Of a stretch of DNA of 64,000 nucleotides, positions 42,745 to 51,985 are shown piece after piece. Positions within the stretch are counted from its first letter, which is position 1, and each line of letters begins with the position of its first letter. The stretch covers positions 1-64,000 of the forward strand of contig JAHEXI010000001.1 of the NCBI GenBank assembly GCA_023252195.1, read 5' to 3'. The stretch comes from Pseudonocardiales bacterium. Lineage in GTDB: Bacteria > Actinomycetota > Actinomycetes > Mycobacteriales > Pseudonocardiaceae. A model generated the notes under the pieces. It made no database searches. It saw only the letters and a list, made by a program, of their open reading frames with translations, and had not been told where the DNA came from. A program made the translations under genes and the position numbers.

Positions 42745-43011
42745 ATGCCGAAATCCAAGGTCCGCAAGAAGTCGGTCTACACCCCGCCGGCCGAAGCGCT
42801 CGGCGCGACGAAGGTCCGCGTCGCGGGTCCTTCGCATCCGTTCTACGTCGCTGTGATGCTGGGATTGATGGTGCTTGGCCTGTTGTGGCTGGTGGTCAAC
42901 TATCTGGCCATCGACAAGATCCCGCTGCTCAACAGCCTTGGCAACTGGAACTTCCTGATCGGCTTCACGTTGATGGTCACCGGCCTGCTGATGACGATGC
43001 GCTGGCGCTGA
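42745..43011 (+). CDS. crgA: cell division protein CrgA
   Basis: An 88-residue septal membrane protein. The basic N-terminus MPKSKVRKKSVYTPP is standard for CrgA. It is followed by two transmembrane helices (FYVAVMLGLMVLGLLWLVVN and FLIGFTLMVTGLLMTMRW) with the short conserved loop NSLGNWNFLIGF. In Mycobacterium and Streptomyces CrgA coordinates FtsZ, FtsI and other divisome parts. ATG 42745 gives the canonical N-terminus; ATG 42739 two codons earlier is possible. Divergent from srtE. Confidence 0.93.
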   Translation: MPKSKVRKKSVYTPPAEALGATKVRVAGPSHPFYVAVMLGLMVLGLLWLVVNYLAIDKIPLLNSLGNWNFLIGFTLMVTGLLMTMRWR

Positions 43012-43073
43012 CGCCCCAAACAACACCAGTGAAATTCATCCCCACTGTGGACAACCCCTGTGGACAGCTGGGC

Positions 43074-43130
43074 GTGAACTCGACAGTGACGGACGTTTCC
43101 GTCGAAAAATGTCGGTCCCGCCGAGTTCAC
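43074..43130. repeat. inverted repeat, family B copy 1
   Basis: GTGAACTCG (43074-43082) pairs with CGAGTTCAC (43122-43130), with an inner GACGGACGTTTCCGTC hairpin. It lies between convergent crgA and the rhomboid gene. Related copies are at 53200-53269 and 56932-56991. Confidence 0.75.
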
Positions 43131-43167
43131 GACTCCCACCGACTACCTGGGCTGCGGGGGGCGCTGG

Positions 43168-43935
43168 CTAGCGGCGCTTGGGGGAGTAGACCATCGCGGC
43201 TGTCAGCGCCGCGCCGAACGCCAGGCCGCCGAGGTGGCCGAGGATGGAAATGTTCGGCACCACGAAGCTGATGATCACATTGAGCACGATGATGGTCAGC
43301 GCCGGGCGCGGGGACAGACGCAGCCGCATTAGTACCACAGCGAGGCCGCCCATCAGCCCGAACACCGCACCCGACGCGCCCGCGGTGTCGCTCATCGGGT
43401 TGGCGAACAGGTAGACCACCAGCGAACCGCCGAGCAGCGAGACCAGGTACACCACCAAGAAGCGGACCCGGCCCAGCACCCGCTCGAGCTCTCGGCCGAT
43501 CACCCACAGCGCGATCATGTTGAAAGCGAGGTGCAGCGGCCCGATATGCAGGAAGCCTGAGGTGAACAGCTGCCACCAGGCACCGTGGGCGACCGCCGCG
43601 GGCTGCAGCGCCCACTGCCCGAACAGCGGCGCGTCGGAGTTGCGGGACAGGCTGCCGGCCTGCACCACGGTGAACACGAAGACCGCGACGTTGATCGCGA
43701 TGAGGGCTGGGATTACTAGTGAGGGACCCACCAGTGGCGCCCACGCAATGGTGCTGGAGCGCGATCGCGAGCGCAGCCGCGACCGGGCGTCTTCGGCGAC
43801 GCAGTCCACGCACTGGTAGCCGATCGAAGCTTCGCGTAGGCAGGCGGGGCAAGCGGGCCGGTCGCAGCGAGTGCAGCGCACCCCAGTCTCGCGGCCCGGG
43901 TGCCGGACACACACTGGACCGGCCATCGCAGTCAT
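43168..43935 (-). CDS. rhomboid-family intramembrane serine protease
   Basis: 255 residues. An N-terminal B-box-like zinc motif (CVRHPGRETGVRCTRCDRPA then CPACLREASIGYQCVDC) precedes a six-helix rhomboid core. The catalytic Ser is in the GASGAVFGLMGG motif and the catalytic His in ISILGHLGGLAFG. SGFLHIGPLHLAFNMIALWV is the conserved loop/helix 2. The start overlaps the ppiA stop by 4 bases. It cleaves unknown membrane proteins; linkage to crgA, ppiA and the division cluster is conserved in actinobacteria. Confidence 0.93.
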   Translation of the reverse strand: MTAMAGPVCVRHPGRETGVRCTRCDRPACPACLREASIGYQCVDCVAEDARSRLRSRSRSSTIAWAPLVGPSLVIPALIAINVAVFVFTVVQAGSLSRNSDAPLFGQWALQPAAVAHGAWWQLFTSGFLHIGPLHLAFNMIALWVIGRELERVLGRVRFLVVYLVSLLGGSLVVYLFANPMSDTAGASGAVFGLMGGLAVVLMRLRLSPRPALTIIVLNVIISFVVPNISILGHLGGLAFGAALTAAMVYSPKRR

Positions 43936-44471
43936 GCTCCGGCGGCCTTGACCGTCACCCGTTCGATCACGATGTTCTTGTCGGGACGGTCCGCTCGGGT
44001 CGGCGTGATCGCGATCTTGTCCACCACGCTGCGGGATTCCTGGTCGGCCACCTCGCCGAAGATGGTGTGCTTGCGATTGAGGTGTGTCGGGGTACTGACG
44101 GTGATGAAGAACTGGGAGCCGTTGGTGTTCGGACCTGCGTTGGCCATCGCCAGCAGGTAAGGCCGGTTGAATTGCAGATCCGGATGCGACTCGTCGCCGA
44201 AGCGATAGCCGGGTCCACCCCGTCCGGTACCGGTGGGGTCACCACCTTGGATCATGAAGCCCTTGATCACCCGGTGGAACACAGAGCCGTCATAAAACGG
44301 CCCAGACCGCTCACCCTTGGCGTTGTTCTGGGAATAGTCCTTGCTGCCCTCGGCGAGGCCCACGAAGTTCGCCACGGTCTTCGGGGCATGGGTCGGGAAG
44401 AGGGTGATGCGGATGTCACCCTCGCTGGTGTGCAGGACGACCTGCGTTTCGTCTGTCGTGGGTTCAGTCAC
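43932..44471 (-). CDS. ppiA: cyclophilin-type peptidyl-prolyl cis-trans isomerase
   Basis: A 179-residue cyclophilin. It shows IRITLFPTHAPKTVANFVGL, the active-site FHRVIKGFMIQGGDPTGTGR, and the substrate-pocket NTNGSQFFITV then HTIFGEV. No signal peptide is seen, so it is cytoplasmic. Its gene corresponds to mycobacterial ppiA near oriC. Coupled to the downstream rhomboid gene by a 4-base overlap. Confidence 0.95.
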   Translation of the reverse strand: MTEPTTDETQVVLHTSEGDIRITLFPTHAPKTVANFVGLAEGSKDYSQNNAKGERSGPFYDGSVFHRVIKGFMIQGGDPTGTGRGGPGYRFGDESHPDLQFNRPYLLAMANAGPNTNGSQFFITVSTPTHLNRKHTIFGEVADQESRSVVDKIAITPTRADRPDKNIVIERVTVKAAGA

Positions 44472-44603
44472 CTGACCATCCTGCCAGACGGCCTTGTCGG
44501 TGAAGGGCCGTTCGGTTGCGGACGCGGCAGGATGGGCATATCTAGTTCAGATCGACGATACCGAGCAGCCACGCAGCGGCGACAATCATGAAGGGTCAAG
44601 GAC

Positions 44604-44852
44604 GTGAACGAGGCGAAGACGCAGGGCTCCATCCGCCGCTGGCGGTGGGTGGTTCCGCTGTTGCTCGGGATCGCGGGAGTCGCCGGCGTAGTGCTGCGCA
44701 ACTGCCGGCAGCCACGGCACGATCCCGAGTGGTTGGCGATCCGGCAGGTCGAGCGGGTGACTGGGCAGTACCGCAACCAGGTGGCCACCGGACAGTTTCC
44801 GACCGGCAATGGCGTCGTCCGCGCGCAGCGTCCTTCGGCCGGCAACGACTGA
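44604..44852 (+). CDS. small single-pass membrane protein divergent from ppiA
   Basis: 82 residues, GTG start with AAGGAC nearby. One transmembrane helix at about 14-31 (WVVPLLLGIAGVAGVVL) is followed by a short hydrophilic tail. Its place, divergent from ppiA and close to crgA, is where mycobacteria have cwsA, a cell-wall synthesis protein. Sequence likeness to CwsA is not evident to me, so this is a positional hint only. Confidence 0.6.
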   Translation: MNEAKTQGSIRRWRWVVPLLLGIAGVAGVVLRNCRQPRHDPEWLAIRQVERVTGQYRNQVATGQFPTGNGVVRAQRPSAGND

Positions 44853-44906
44853 GCGGGCAGCTCGGTTGAGGTCTTGCGACTCAGTCGCTTGGCGACCCCC
44901 AGCGGC

Positions 44907-45455
44907 TTACAGACCCAGGTCGGCGATCACCTGCTCGGCGATCCGGCGGGCGCCGATCGTCTGCCGCTGATTGGTCGTGATCACCACCGCGGTGCCCTGT
45001 CGGCTGACCGCGAACACCGCTCCATCGGTGGTCGGCTGCGAGCCGCCGGACCAGCCACCGGGAAGCTCAGCCAGATCGGAGCTCGCGACCGGGGCGGCAG
45101 CGTCGACGGTTGCTCGCGCCACCTGCGGCGTGGTCGCGAGGATCCAGGTCCGTAGCTGCACCGTGCCGTTAGCCGCGAAGAAGAAACAGGCCGGCTGCGG
45201 CCGGTCTGGACCGGTGTCGGAGATCCGTACCGCGACGACACGCTCACCGTTGGCCGCCTGTACCGCCGCCGCCGGCAGATAGCGGCACGGCCCGTCGGCC
45301 ATCGGCTGTGGTGCCGGCACCGGCTGGACCGCGGTCCCGGGGTGATCGATCGGGGGCGGGGTGACGGGCCGATCGCTACAGGCGACGGCTGCGAAAGCGA
45401 GCAGCCCAGCCGCAATGACGACGATGACCGGCCTGCGGCGGCGCGATGGTGACAT
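44907..45455 (-). CDS. DUF2020 lipoprotein
   Basis: 182 residues with a lipoprotein signal (RRRRPVIVVIAAGLLAFAAV then lipobox AVAC). The DUF2020 signatures are seen: GPCRYLPAAAVQAANGERV, RPQPACFFFAANGTVQ, PGGWSGG and VVITTNQRQTIGARRIAEQV. Three cysteines remain in the mature protein, including the lipidated one. The function of the family is unknown; it is exported and membrane-anchored. Confidence 0.85.
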   Translation of the reverse strand: MSPSRRRRPVIVVIAAGLLAFAAVACSDRPVTPPPIDHPGTAVQPVPAPQPMADGPCRYLPAAAVQAANGERVVAVRISDTGPDRPQPACFFFAANGTVQLRTWILATTPQVARATVDAAAPVASSDLAELPGGWSGGSQPTTDGAVFAVSRQGTAVVITTNQRQTIGARRIAEQVIADLGL

Positions 45456-45874
45456 GTCGCAGCGCAGTCAATCATGCCGGAACCTGTCCGCTCTGCGGGG
45501 GCCACGGTCAGTGCTCCGAGAACCGCTGATTCCTGCTCTACAAGCGCAATAGTAACTGAGAGCGACCGGTACAGGGCCTGTTTGTCCTATCTGTGGCATC
45601 TGCGGCTGTCTCGGTCCGGCCGATATCTACGCTGCGTGTGCCTTCCAGCAGTTTCGACCGACAGGCGGTCACCGTTCGGGGAGTAGTCAGGGTGCCGGTC
45701 GTATCTGCGTCGACTCCCACGTCGTTGAGCCGGTACCTGGACGCCCGGAGATCGGCCACCGAAACACGGTGGAGTCGGAGCTTCCATTGCAGGTACGAGG
45801 GATCCACGGCCGCCGAGGGGAAGGCCGTACCGCCCTCTCGCGGAGTGATCTCGAACGAGGAGGAACACCGGAAC

Positions 45875-47350
45875 ATGACGTCACGCACACCCAGGAGGCA
45901 CCGCCGCCTGGCTCTCATGGCCGCCGGCACGGCAGCCGCGATGGTTTTGCTGCCGGGTGCTGCCTCTGCGCAGGTGGTCCACTCGGTGCAGAAGATCGTC
46001 GGCACGTCCGCGCAACCGGTAGTGCCCAGCCCTAGTGCCCCCGGGACGCCAAGTACACCACAAATCACCGAGCCCGGCCCTGGAGCCGGCGGCGGTGCTG
46101 GCGCGCCCGGTGCACCCAATACCGGCGATCTTCCCATCGTCGGCGATGTCCTCAACGGCAACTCGCACACGACTGGCCTTCTCGGCGGTGACCACCACGA
46201 CGGCCACGACGGTGATCACCACGACGGTGACCACCACGGTGACGTCGAGCACCGCGATGACACATCGGGCAGCCACGAGATCGACGACCCGGAGCCACCG
46301 GACCACGCCTCTGGTGCCGTCGCGCGGATCGACCTGCTCAGGTCGCACCTGCTCGACATCACCAAGTACAACGGCACCATCGAGGACAACGGAGATGCAC
46401 ACTCCGACTCCACGGTGCTCGGTCTGGGTGGCAGCCGGATTATCGGCTCCAGCGCGTCCTCGAAGGACCACAACCGAGAAGGTGACAACGGCGACGCCCT
46501 CAAGCTCTGCAGCGCCACCAGTGGTGTGCTCTGCCTGAGCCTGCTCTACCACAACGCCGTGGCCACCGAGGATCACGACTCGTCGCTCGCCGCTGCCCGC
46601 GGTGGCGTGGCGGCGTTGTGCTTGGGCGGTCACGACAAGGACACCACAGCCTCTTACGAGTGCAAGGGCATCCTGTCCCTGGGCGTTGCCGAGGGCCTCG
46701 GCATTGCCGAGCGTGACAAGGAGCACGGCCACACCAAGGCCGACTCCGCCAACGAGCTGCTCAACCTGTGCCTGGGCAAGCGCGACAAGCTGACCACGCC
46801 CTGTGAGGGACTTGGCGTGGAGGCCGTGCATGCGGATTCCAAGTCGAAGTCGGAGAAGCCGGAGACCGAGCGCCACTCGTTCCTGCTCGGAATCGACAGC
46901 AACGGCAAGTCCACTTTCCTGGGTGACCAGGACACGTCACTGGGCCTCCCGAGTGACTGTGGTGACTCCGCGCTGCTCTGCCTGCTGCTCAACCAGGGCA
47001 GGTCGGTCATCTTCCACAACCCCAAGGGTGCTGGCAGTGCGGTGGAGGCCCTGCGCCTCGACGTGCTGAACAGGACTCTGCTGGTCGTGCTCGGCCAGGC
47101 GGAGACGCTTGCGCATGAGACCAACGACAACGACCACCACAACAAGGGCGAGGACCACGGCAACAAGGGCGAGGACCACGGCAACGGCGAGAACAAGGGC
47201 AACGGTGAGAACCAAGCCGGTCAGGGTCCGCAACTGGCCCAGACTGGAGCCGATGTCGCAGGGCTGCTTGCTGGTGGCTTCCTGCTCACCGGGTTGGGTG
47301 CGCTGACTGTGGCGGGTACCCGTCGTCGGGTGGGCAAGCATACCGTCTGA
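45875..47350 (+). CDS. sortase-anchored surface protein with LAQTG signal and His/Asp-rich region
   Basis: 492 residues. The signal peptide (RRHRRLALMAAGTAAAMVLL then PGAASA) is followed by a Pro/Gly linker and a strongly His/Asp/Gly-rich stretch (about 105-140, with many DHHDGD repeats). A middle domain contains repeated C-x-G and LCLGxxD forms (VAALCLGGHDKDTT, LLNLCLGKRDKLTT). A second hydrophilic repeat NKGEDHG precedes the wall-sorting signal LAQTG, a membrane helix and RTRRRVGKH-like basic tail. LAXTG is the class E sortase motif. ATG 45875 is chosen because the signal starts there. The His/Asp stretch could bind metal ions; inference. Confidence 0.82.
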   Translation: MTSRTPRRHRRLALMAAGTAAAMVLLPGAASAQVVHSVQKIVGTSAQPVVPSPSAPGTPSTPQITEPGPGAGGGAGAPGAPNTGDLPIVGDVLNGNSHTTGLLGGDHHDGHDGDHHDGDHHGDVEHRDDTSGSHEIDDPEPPDHASGAVARIDLLRSHLLDITKYNGTIEDNGDAHSDSTVLGLGGSRIIGSSASSKDHNREGDNGDALKLCSATSGVLCLSLLYHNAVATEDHDSSLAAARGGVAALCLGGHDKDTTASYECKGILSLGVAEGLGIAERDKEHGHTKADSANELLNLCLGKRDKLTTPCEGLGVEAVHADSKSKSEKPETERHSFLLGIDSNGKSTFLGDQDTSLGLPSDCGDSALLCLLLNQGRSVIFHNPKGAGSAVEALRLDVLNRTLLVVLGQAETLAHETNDNDHHNKGEDHGNKGEDHGNGENKGNGENQAGQGPQLAQTGADVAGLLAGGFLLTGLGALTVAGTRRRVGKHTV

Positions 47351-47455
47351 GTGCACAGCAGTCTGACAGCTACACCTTCAGCGGGGGTCGGCGAGCAATT
47401 CGCCGGCCCCCGCTGGCATGTTGACCCCCCTATCCCCAGTACGATCGGCGCCCTC

Positions 47456-48037
47456 ATGAATACCTTGATCTCTAAGCTGCCCTGGGTCTCCCGGTTGCAA
47501 AGCCGACCGATCACCTCGCTCATCGGTGTGGTGGCTCTGGTGCTGGCCGTGGTGTGCGGGGTGATCGCTTTGGTGAGTCGCAGCAGCGTCAGCGGCGCGG
47601 TCGATGCTCAGGAGGTGGTCAACGCTGCTGGCCAGTACCGCTTCGATGCCCCGACCGGTTGGTCGACCACACAGCAGGGCCGCACCACCACGGTGACCAG
47701 CCCGGATCAGACCACCGTGATCACCCTCGGCGTCGGGCGTGCTGGACCGATTCCAGTGGCCGGCACCTTGTTCTTCCAGCAGGTGGCCGGTAACTATCAC
47801 GACGTTCAGGTGATCCCGCCGGAAGCCCGGCAGGTGGGCCCGCAGCCAGCGCTGATATACGGCGGGATCGGCAACAATGCCAAGAACACCCAGATCCGTT
47901 TCCTGGCGATCACTGTCCAGAACGATCCCACCAACTATGGCATCGCGGTGTTCACCGCGGCGGCCTCAGACCCGGCGGTCGTCCTGCCACCGGTGAACCA
48001 GGTCGTCGAGTCCTTCCGAGCGCTGCCCAAGAAGTAA
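47456..48037 (+). CDS. single-pass membrane protein, unknown function
   Basis: 193 residues. A short cytoplasmic start (MNTLISKLPWVSRLQSRPI) precedes one transmembrane helix (SLIGVVALVLAVVCGVIALV) and an extracellular domain of about 140 residues. That domain looks like lipoprotein LpqN/LpqT-type folds: YRFDAPTGWSTTQQGR and VVLPPVNQVVESFRALPKK are suggestive. No cysteine lipobox. I cannot name the family with certainty. The frame upstream to 47351 is not needed. Confidence 0.65.
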   Translation: MNTLISKLPWVSRLQSRPITSLIGVVALVLAVVCGVIALVSRSSVSGAVDAQEVVNAAGQYRFDAPTGWSTTQQGRTTTVTSPDQTTVITLGVGRAGPIPVAGTLFFQQVAGNYHDVQVIPPEARQVGPQPALIYGGIGNNAKNTQIRFLAITVQNDPTNYGIAVFTAAASDPAVVLPPVNQVVESFRALPKK

Positions 48038-48041
48038 CCCG

Positions 48042-49748
48042 TCACCTGATGGCGATCGGAGTGGCCACGGTCGTCTCATCGATGTCGGATGTGCGCACGG
48101 TCACCTTGAGCTGCCAGGCCCCGCTGTAGGGCAGTTGTACTGCCTGGGCGACATACTCGCCGGGTGCGGTGTGCTGCAGTGCAACCGGGAAGGGACCGAG
48201 CTGCCGCACGGTCAAAGTGCTGCGTAGTTCGGCGACATCATGTCGCGCCCCATCAGGGCCTTCGACGGTGATGCGCACCGTGTTCGGCCCGGCGGCGGCC
48301 GGATCGACGTCCACAATGAGCTGGCCACGCCCGTTGGGCCCACCGGTGTCGTAGCGGATGACGCGGTGGACCGGTCCCGGCGGCGCCGCAGTCGCGGTTC
48401 GACCGGGTTCGGCGTTGACCAGCAGCGCGGTGACGCCGAGTACGACGGCACCCAGCGCGGCTTCAGTCAGCACGCTGCGCCGCAGCGTGCTGGTGAGTGG
48501 CAAGCGGCGCCAGAACACTGTGACGCGGTCACGAGCCGCCTGATGGGACCGCAGGGCGACCAGGAGCATGAGGGCGAAAACCCCGAGCTTCACCAGGAGC
48601 AGCCGGCCGTAGTCGGTGGAGCCGAACGCTGCCCAACTGCCGAGCTGGCGCCACGACTGGTAGCTGCCGGTGGCGATGAGGGTCACAATCGAGCCGGTCG
48701 CGATCGAGGAGAACCGGTGCACGGCGCGCTCGGGTGCCGGTTGGACGGCGGCGTTCGTGGTGCCCGCGGGTCGCAAAACAATGACGAGGGTGGCTAGGCC
48801 ACCGAGCCACAGGCCCATGGTGAACAGATGCACGACGTCTACTGGCAAGGCCACCGCTGGTTGCCGGCCCACCGCTGCGTGGTCCGCCGCGGCCCAGGTA
48901 CAGGCCAAGCCGAGTGCCAGTGCCACACCAACCGCACGGAAGCACGCTCGGCCCCGCCGCTGGAGGTGACCCAGCCAGGCGCACAACAGCACCAGGTAGC
49001 CGCCGGCCAAGGCCAGCAACAGCAGCCGTGCGGTCACCGCGGCACCCAACCGGCTGTCCAAGGTCTCCGAGACGATCACCGAGTCGAAGACTCGATCAAG
49101 ACCCAGGCCGTTGCCATAGGGTCCCTGCAGCAGCAACGTCGCGATGCTCATGGCCAACAAGCCGGCCCAGCCAAGCAGCATGACGCGGCGGACCTCGCGT
49201 CTGGCGATCGCGCCGGGCCAGCAGAGCAGGACGAACGCGATCGATCCCACCAGCAACGCATAGGATACGAACGCCGCCGCCCGAGCGATGCCGTACACCA
49301 CACCGACTGTGCGGCTGCCCTGCGGCTGCGCGGCCGCTGGTGCCCGGCTCGCCGAGGGGTGACCCACCGAGAAGGTGAAGGCACCCGCCACCGGGTGCGA
49401 GTCGGCCGAGATCACTCGCCAGGACACGGTGAATGTGCCCTGCGGTTGCTTAGCGACGCGAAGCAGGCCCACTCCCACCGTGGTGGAGCGACCCAGCGAA
49501 GCGGCGTGGCCGTTGTCCAGCTCGGCACCATCCGGTCCGAAGACCCGGACCCCATGGGCCGCCACTACCACCGGCTCGCCGAAGGTCAGCGACACTGTGG
49601 CCGGCATCGTGGCGACCACCGCGCCTGACCCGGGATCGGTGGAGATCAGCACCGCGTGAGCGGAAGCCGGGGCGGTGCCGGCAAGTAGCCCGAACACCGC
49701 GCACAGCACCGCTACGGCGGATACTCGCAGCGCTCGCCGACAAGGCAC
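48042..49748 (-). CDS. CopC-CopD fusion copper-resistance/uptake protein
   Basis: 568 residues. The signal peptide is followed by a CopC domain (about 30-125) that begins HAVLISTDPGSGAVV, the N-terminal His being the copper ligand after cleavage. SADSHPVAGAFTFSVG is the second conserved CopC signature. A CopD-type membrane part with about eight helices follows (about 145-430), and then a soluble YcnJ-like C-terminal domain. It probably moves or binds copper at the membrane. It is downstream of ycnI and a DUF5134 gene on the same strand, a common copper module. Confidence 0.9.
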   Translation of the reverse strand: MPCRRALRVSAVAVLCAVFGLLAGTAPASAHAVLISTDPGSGAVVATMPATVSLTFGEPVVVAAHGVRVFGPDGAELDNGHAASLGRSTTVGVGLLRVAKQPQGTFTVSWRVISADSHPVAGAFTFSVGHPSASRAPAAAQPQGSRTVGVVYGIARAAAFVSYALLVGSIAFVLLCWPGAIARREVRRVMLLGWAGLLAMSIATLLLQGPYGNGLGLDRVFDSVIVSETLDSRLGAAVTARLLLLALAGGYLVLLCAWLGHLQRRGRACFRAVGVALALGLACTWAAADHAAVGRQPAVALPVDVVHLFTMGLWLGGLATLVIVLRPAGTTNAAVQPAPERAVHRFSSIATGSIVTLIATGSYQSWRQLGSWAAFGSTDYGRLLLVKLGVFALMLLVALRSHQAARDRVTVFWRRLPLTSTLRRSVLTEAALGAVVLGVTALLVNAEPGRTATAAPPGPVHRVIRYDTGGPNGRGQLIVDVDPAAAGPNTVRITVEGPDGARHDVAELRSTLTVRQLGPFPVALQHTAPGEYVAQAVQLPYSGAWQLKVTVRTSDIDETTVATPIAIR

Positions 49749-49757
49749 TGGCAGGGC

Positions 49758-50459
49758 TCAGCCAGCAGTCGCGTTACGCCGGTTTCGCAGTCCGACGACG
49801 ATGCCGATGGTTCCCAGCACGATCCCCACGATGCCGAGCGCCACGCCCCAGATGCCCGTCGAGGATCCGGCGTCGCTGCTCGTGGTGGCCGCAGAATTGG
49901 TGTCGGCCGGGGTCAGCGTGAGCACCGGCGCGGGGTGGTCCGGCTCCGGTGCCCCCTTAGGCGCGGTATCGATCCATCGCACCACTTCACCGTTGTCGTA
50001 GGTCTGCAGGGCCTTGAACACCAGCTGATCGGTGTCGGTCGGCAACGGGCCCATCGACACGTCGAACTCCTCGAACGATCCGGGCACGATCTTGCTGCCC
50101 GTCCAGGTGATCTTCGAGACAGCTTCGGTGACCTGCCCGTCGTCGGTGGTGATCGGTTTCGCCAGCGTGGTCTTCTGCACGGTTGAGGTCCAGCCGGGCA
50201 CCGGCCGGGTCTGCACCGACGCGATCGGGTGATCGATGGGGAGATCTACTTCCAGCTGGGTGGTGGACGCGTCGTCGCGCTCATTGGGAACCCGGAAGGA
50301 GACCTTGGTATAGCTGCCTTGCTGCGCGGTATGCGGGTTCACCGTGACGTGCGCCCACGCGACACCGGCGAGGGTGAGTAGCGCCACGGCGCAGACGGCG
50401 CCGATCGCGGCAATCCGTCGTGCCAGTCGATGCCCCAACCGATAGCGGATCATCACCAT
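49758..50459 (-). CDS. ycnI: YcnI family copper-associated protein (DUF1775)
   Basis: 233 residues. The signal peptide ends in AWA and the mature protein begins HVTVNPHTAQQGSYTKVSF, the YcnI N-terminus in which the first His helps bind Cu(II). The Cupredoxin-like DUF1775 fold extends to about residue 165. A linker and one C-terminal transmembrane helix follow (SSTGIWGVALGIVGIVLGTI). It lies 9 bases upstream of the CopC-CopD gene. Confidence 0.92.
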   Translation of the reverse strand: MVMIRYRLGHRLARRIAAIGAVCAVALLTLAGVAWAHVTVNPHTAQQGSYTKVSFRVPNERDDASTTQLEVDLPIDHPIASVQTRPVPGWTSTVQKTTLAKPITTDDGQVTEAVSKITWTGSKIVPGSFEEFDVSMGPLPTDTDQLVFKALQTYDNGEVVRWIDTAPKGAPEPDHPAPVLTLTPADTNSAATTSSDAGSSTGIWGVALGIVGIVLGTIGIVVGLRNRRNATAG

Positions 50460-50484
50460 GCCGCAACCTCCATCGGGTAGGGGC

Positions 50485-51138
50485 TCACAGCATCGTCATG
50501 AGCATGTAACTCATCCCGATTGCCATGACGAGCTCTGAGGAACCGAGTAGGTGGGGCGAGACGACCACGCCTCGGGTTCCACCACCCAGGGCAGCGGACG
50601 CCAGGGTTTCCGTCTCCACAGCGTTCGCGGGCATCGCCAGCCGGGCGCCCAACCGCACCACGAACACCAGGAAATACGCGATGAACGCCCAAGTCAGCAC
50701 CGGCAGGGCAACGCCAGCGGCGCTGGTTGCGGCCATCTCCATGCCGTCGGCCATGGCATGCTCCGCCGGCATCGCCGCCAGCATGTACACCATCGCCAGG
50801 CCGCCGATGACGAGATGCAGTTCATGGTGGCCACCCAGGTCGCGCAACGGCACCGCGGCTGACCGCACTTGCCGCCGGATCAGCCGGACTGCGATGTGCC
50901 CGGCGGCCACGCCGAAGGCCACCTGCCAGTACGGCCGGGGCAATGGATCAATCCAGGGCACCAGCATGGCGACCATGCCGAGGCTCATCACGCCGCGCGA
51001 AACATCCACGTCCCGGTGGGCAGCACCACCCCACGCCGACGTCTCCCGGCGAGGAGTGCCCAGCCGAGCCAGGTAGAACAGGGTCAGCGCGGCGAACATT
51101 GCCGCAAAGAGCCAGTGCACCCACTCCGCGCCCGTCAC
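50485..51138 (-). CDS. DUF5134 membrane protein
   Basis: About 217 residues with six to seven hydrophobic helices. It begins VTGAEWVHWLFAAMFAALTL, the DUF5134 start, and has the conserved HELHLVIGGLAMVYMLA and the His/Met-rich PAEHAMADGMEM region. GTG 51138 follows GGGAGGTG and is better than the frame opening at 51165. His and Met clusters plus linkage to ycnI and CopCD suggest a copper role (inference). Confidence 0.85.
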   Translation of the reverse strand: MTGAEWVHWLFAAMFAALTLFYLARLGTPRRETSAWGGAAHRDVDVSRGVMSLGMVAMLVPWIDPLPRPYWQVAFGVAAGHIAVRLIRRQVRSAAVPLRDLGGHHELHLVIGGLAMVYMLAAMPAEHAMADGMEMAATSAAGVALPVLTWAFIAYFLVFVVRLGARLAMPANAVETETLASAALGGGTRGVVVSPHLLGSSELVMAIGMSYMLMTML

Positions 51139-51211
51139 CGCATCACCTCCCGCGCCCAACCTCAATTAGGTAGTCGCTTGCCGCCCGCCGTTAGTTCCGA
51201 GTAGGCGATGA

Positions 51212-51376
51212 TCAGCGGTCCTCGTCGGACAGGGGGATGGCGTGGTGTTGGTCGGCGAAGTCCGCGGGGTCGGCTTCTAGGGGCGGCTGGTTGGAGCCCG
51301 CGTCGTCGTCCTCGTCGAGATCGATCAGAAGACGCTGCTGCTCCGCCACGTCCGGATCAGGATCCTCAATGCCCAT
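51212..51376 (-). CDS. 54-residue acidic conserved protein
   Basis: Begins MGIEDPDPDVAEQQ and continues RLLIDLDEDDDAGSN, ending HHAIPLSDEDR. An AAAGGAAG site lies 6 bases before the ATG. The sequence is highly acidic (many Asp/Glu). Such small proteins are scattered in actinobacteria without an assigned function. Confidence 0.7.
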   Translation of the reverse strand: MGIEDPDPDVAEQQRLLIDLDEDDDAGSNQPPLEADPADFADQHHAIPLSDEDR

Positions 51377-51460
51377 GTGGTGCTTCCTTTCACTAGCGCT
51401 TGTCGCGATCATGCTATCCGCGGCACCTGACATCCGCCTCGACGCCAGTACCATGCTGCG

Positions 51461-51985
51461 GTGGTGAGCCAGATCGACGCCGACCGGCTCGTGTTGGCGC
51501 CGATCTTCCGGCCGGTGGCACGGATGCTGCTCGATGGCGGCATCCCGAAGGCGCTCAACTTCGCCCCCGGATACCCCTCGCGATTTTCCCTCGAGGTCAT
51601 GGAGGCGGTAGTCGATGCCCAGGAGCCGGGTCGGTTCGGGCCGTACTTCATAGTCCGCAAAGCCGATGGCACGATCATCGGAGAGATCGGATGCAGCGTC
51701 GAGGAGGCCTCGGACACCGGCTACATCGGCTACACCGTGGTGGAGCCGTGTTGGGGACATGGATATGCCACCGAGGCGCTGCGAGCGTTGCTCGCGCACG
51801 TCCTCGACGCGCCGGGAATCCGCCGGGTGGTGGCCGAGACCATGGTGGAGCATGTGGCGAGCCGCCGCGTGATGGAGAAGGCGGGCATGCGCCAGTGCGG
51901 GGCGCGGATCGATGTCGAAAACGGCGAGCCAGTGGAACTGGTCAGCTATGAAGCGCTCGCTACCACGCAACCGGAAGCTCACTGA
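51461..51985 (+). CDS. GNAT family N-acetyltransferase
   Basis: 174 residues, of the RimJ/RimL-like branch. The acetyl-CoA binding loop reads VVEPCWGHGYATEALRALLA, preceded by GEIGCSVEEASDTGYIGY and followed by VVAETMVEHVASRRVMEKAG. The substrate cannot be deduced. GTG start. Its end overlaps the convergent P450 gene by 26 bases. Confidence 0.9.
   Translation: MVSQIDADRLVLAPIFRPVARMLLDGGIPKALNFAPGYPSRFSLEVMEAVVDAQEPGRFGPYFIVRKADGTIIGEIGCSVEEASDTGYIGYTVVEPCWGHGYATEALRALLAHVLDAPGIRRVVAETMVEHVASRRVMEKAGMRQCGARIDVENGEPVELVSYEALATTQPEAH

Noticed and set aside
45456-45874. Coding sequence upstream of the LAQTG protein
   Set aside because: The in-frame upstream part (from 45593) lacks protein character and precedes a standard signal peptide; the stretch is probably promoter and leader.
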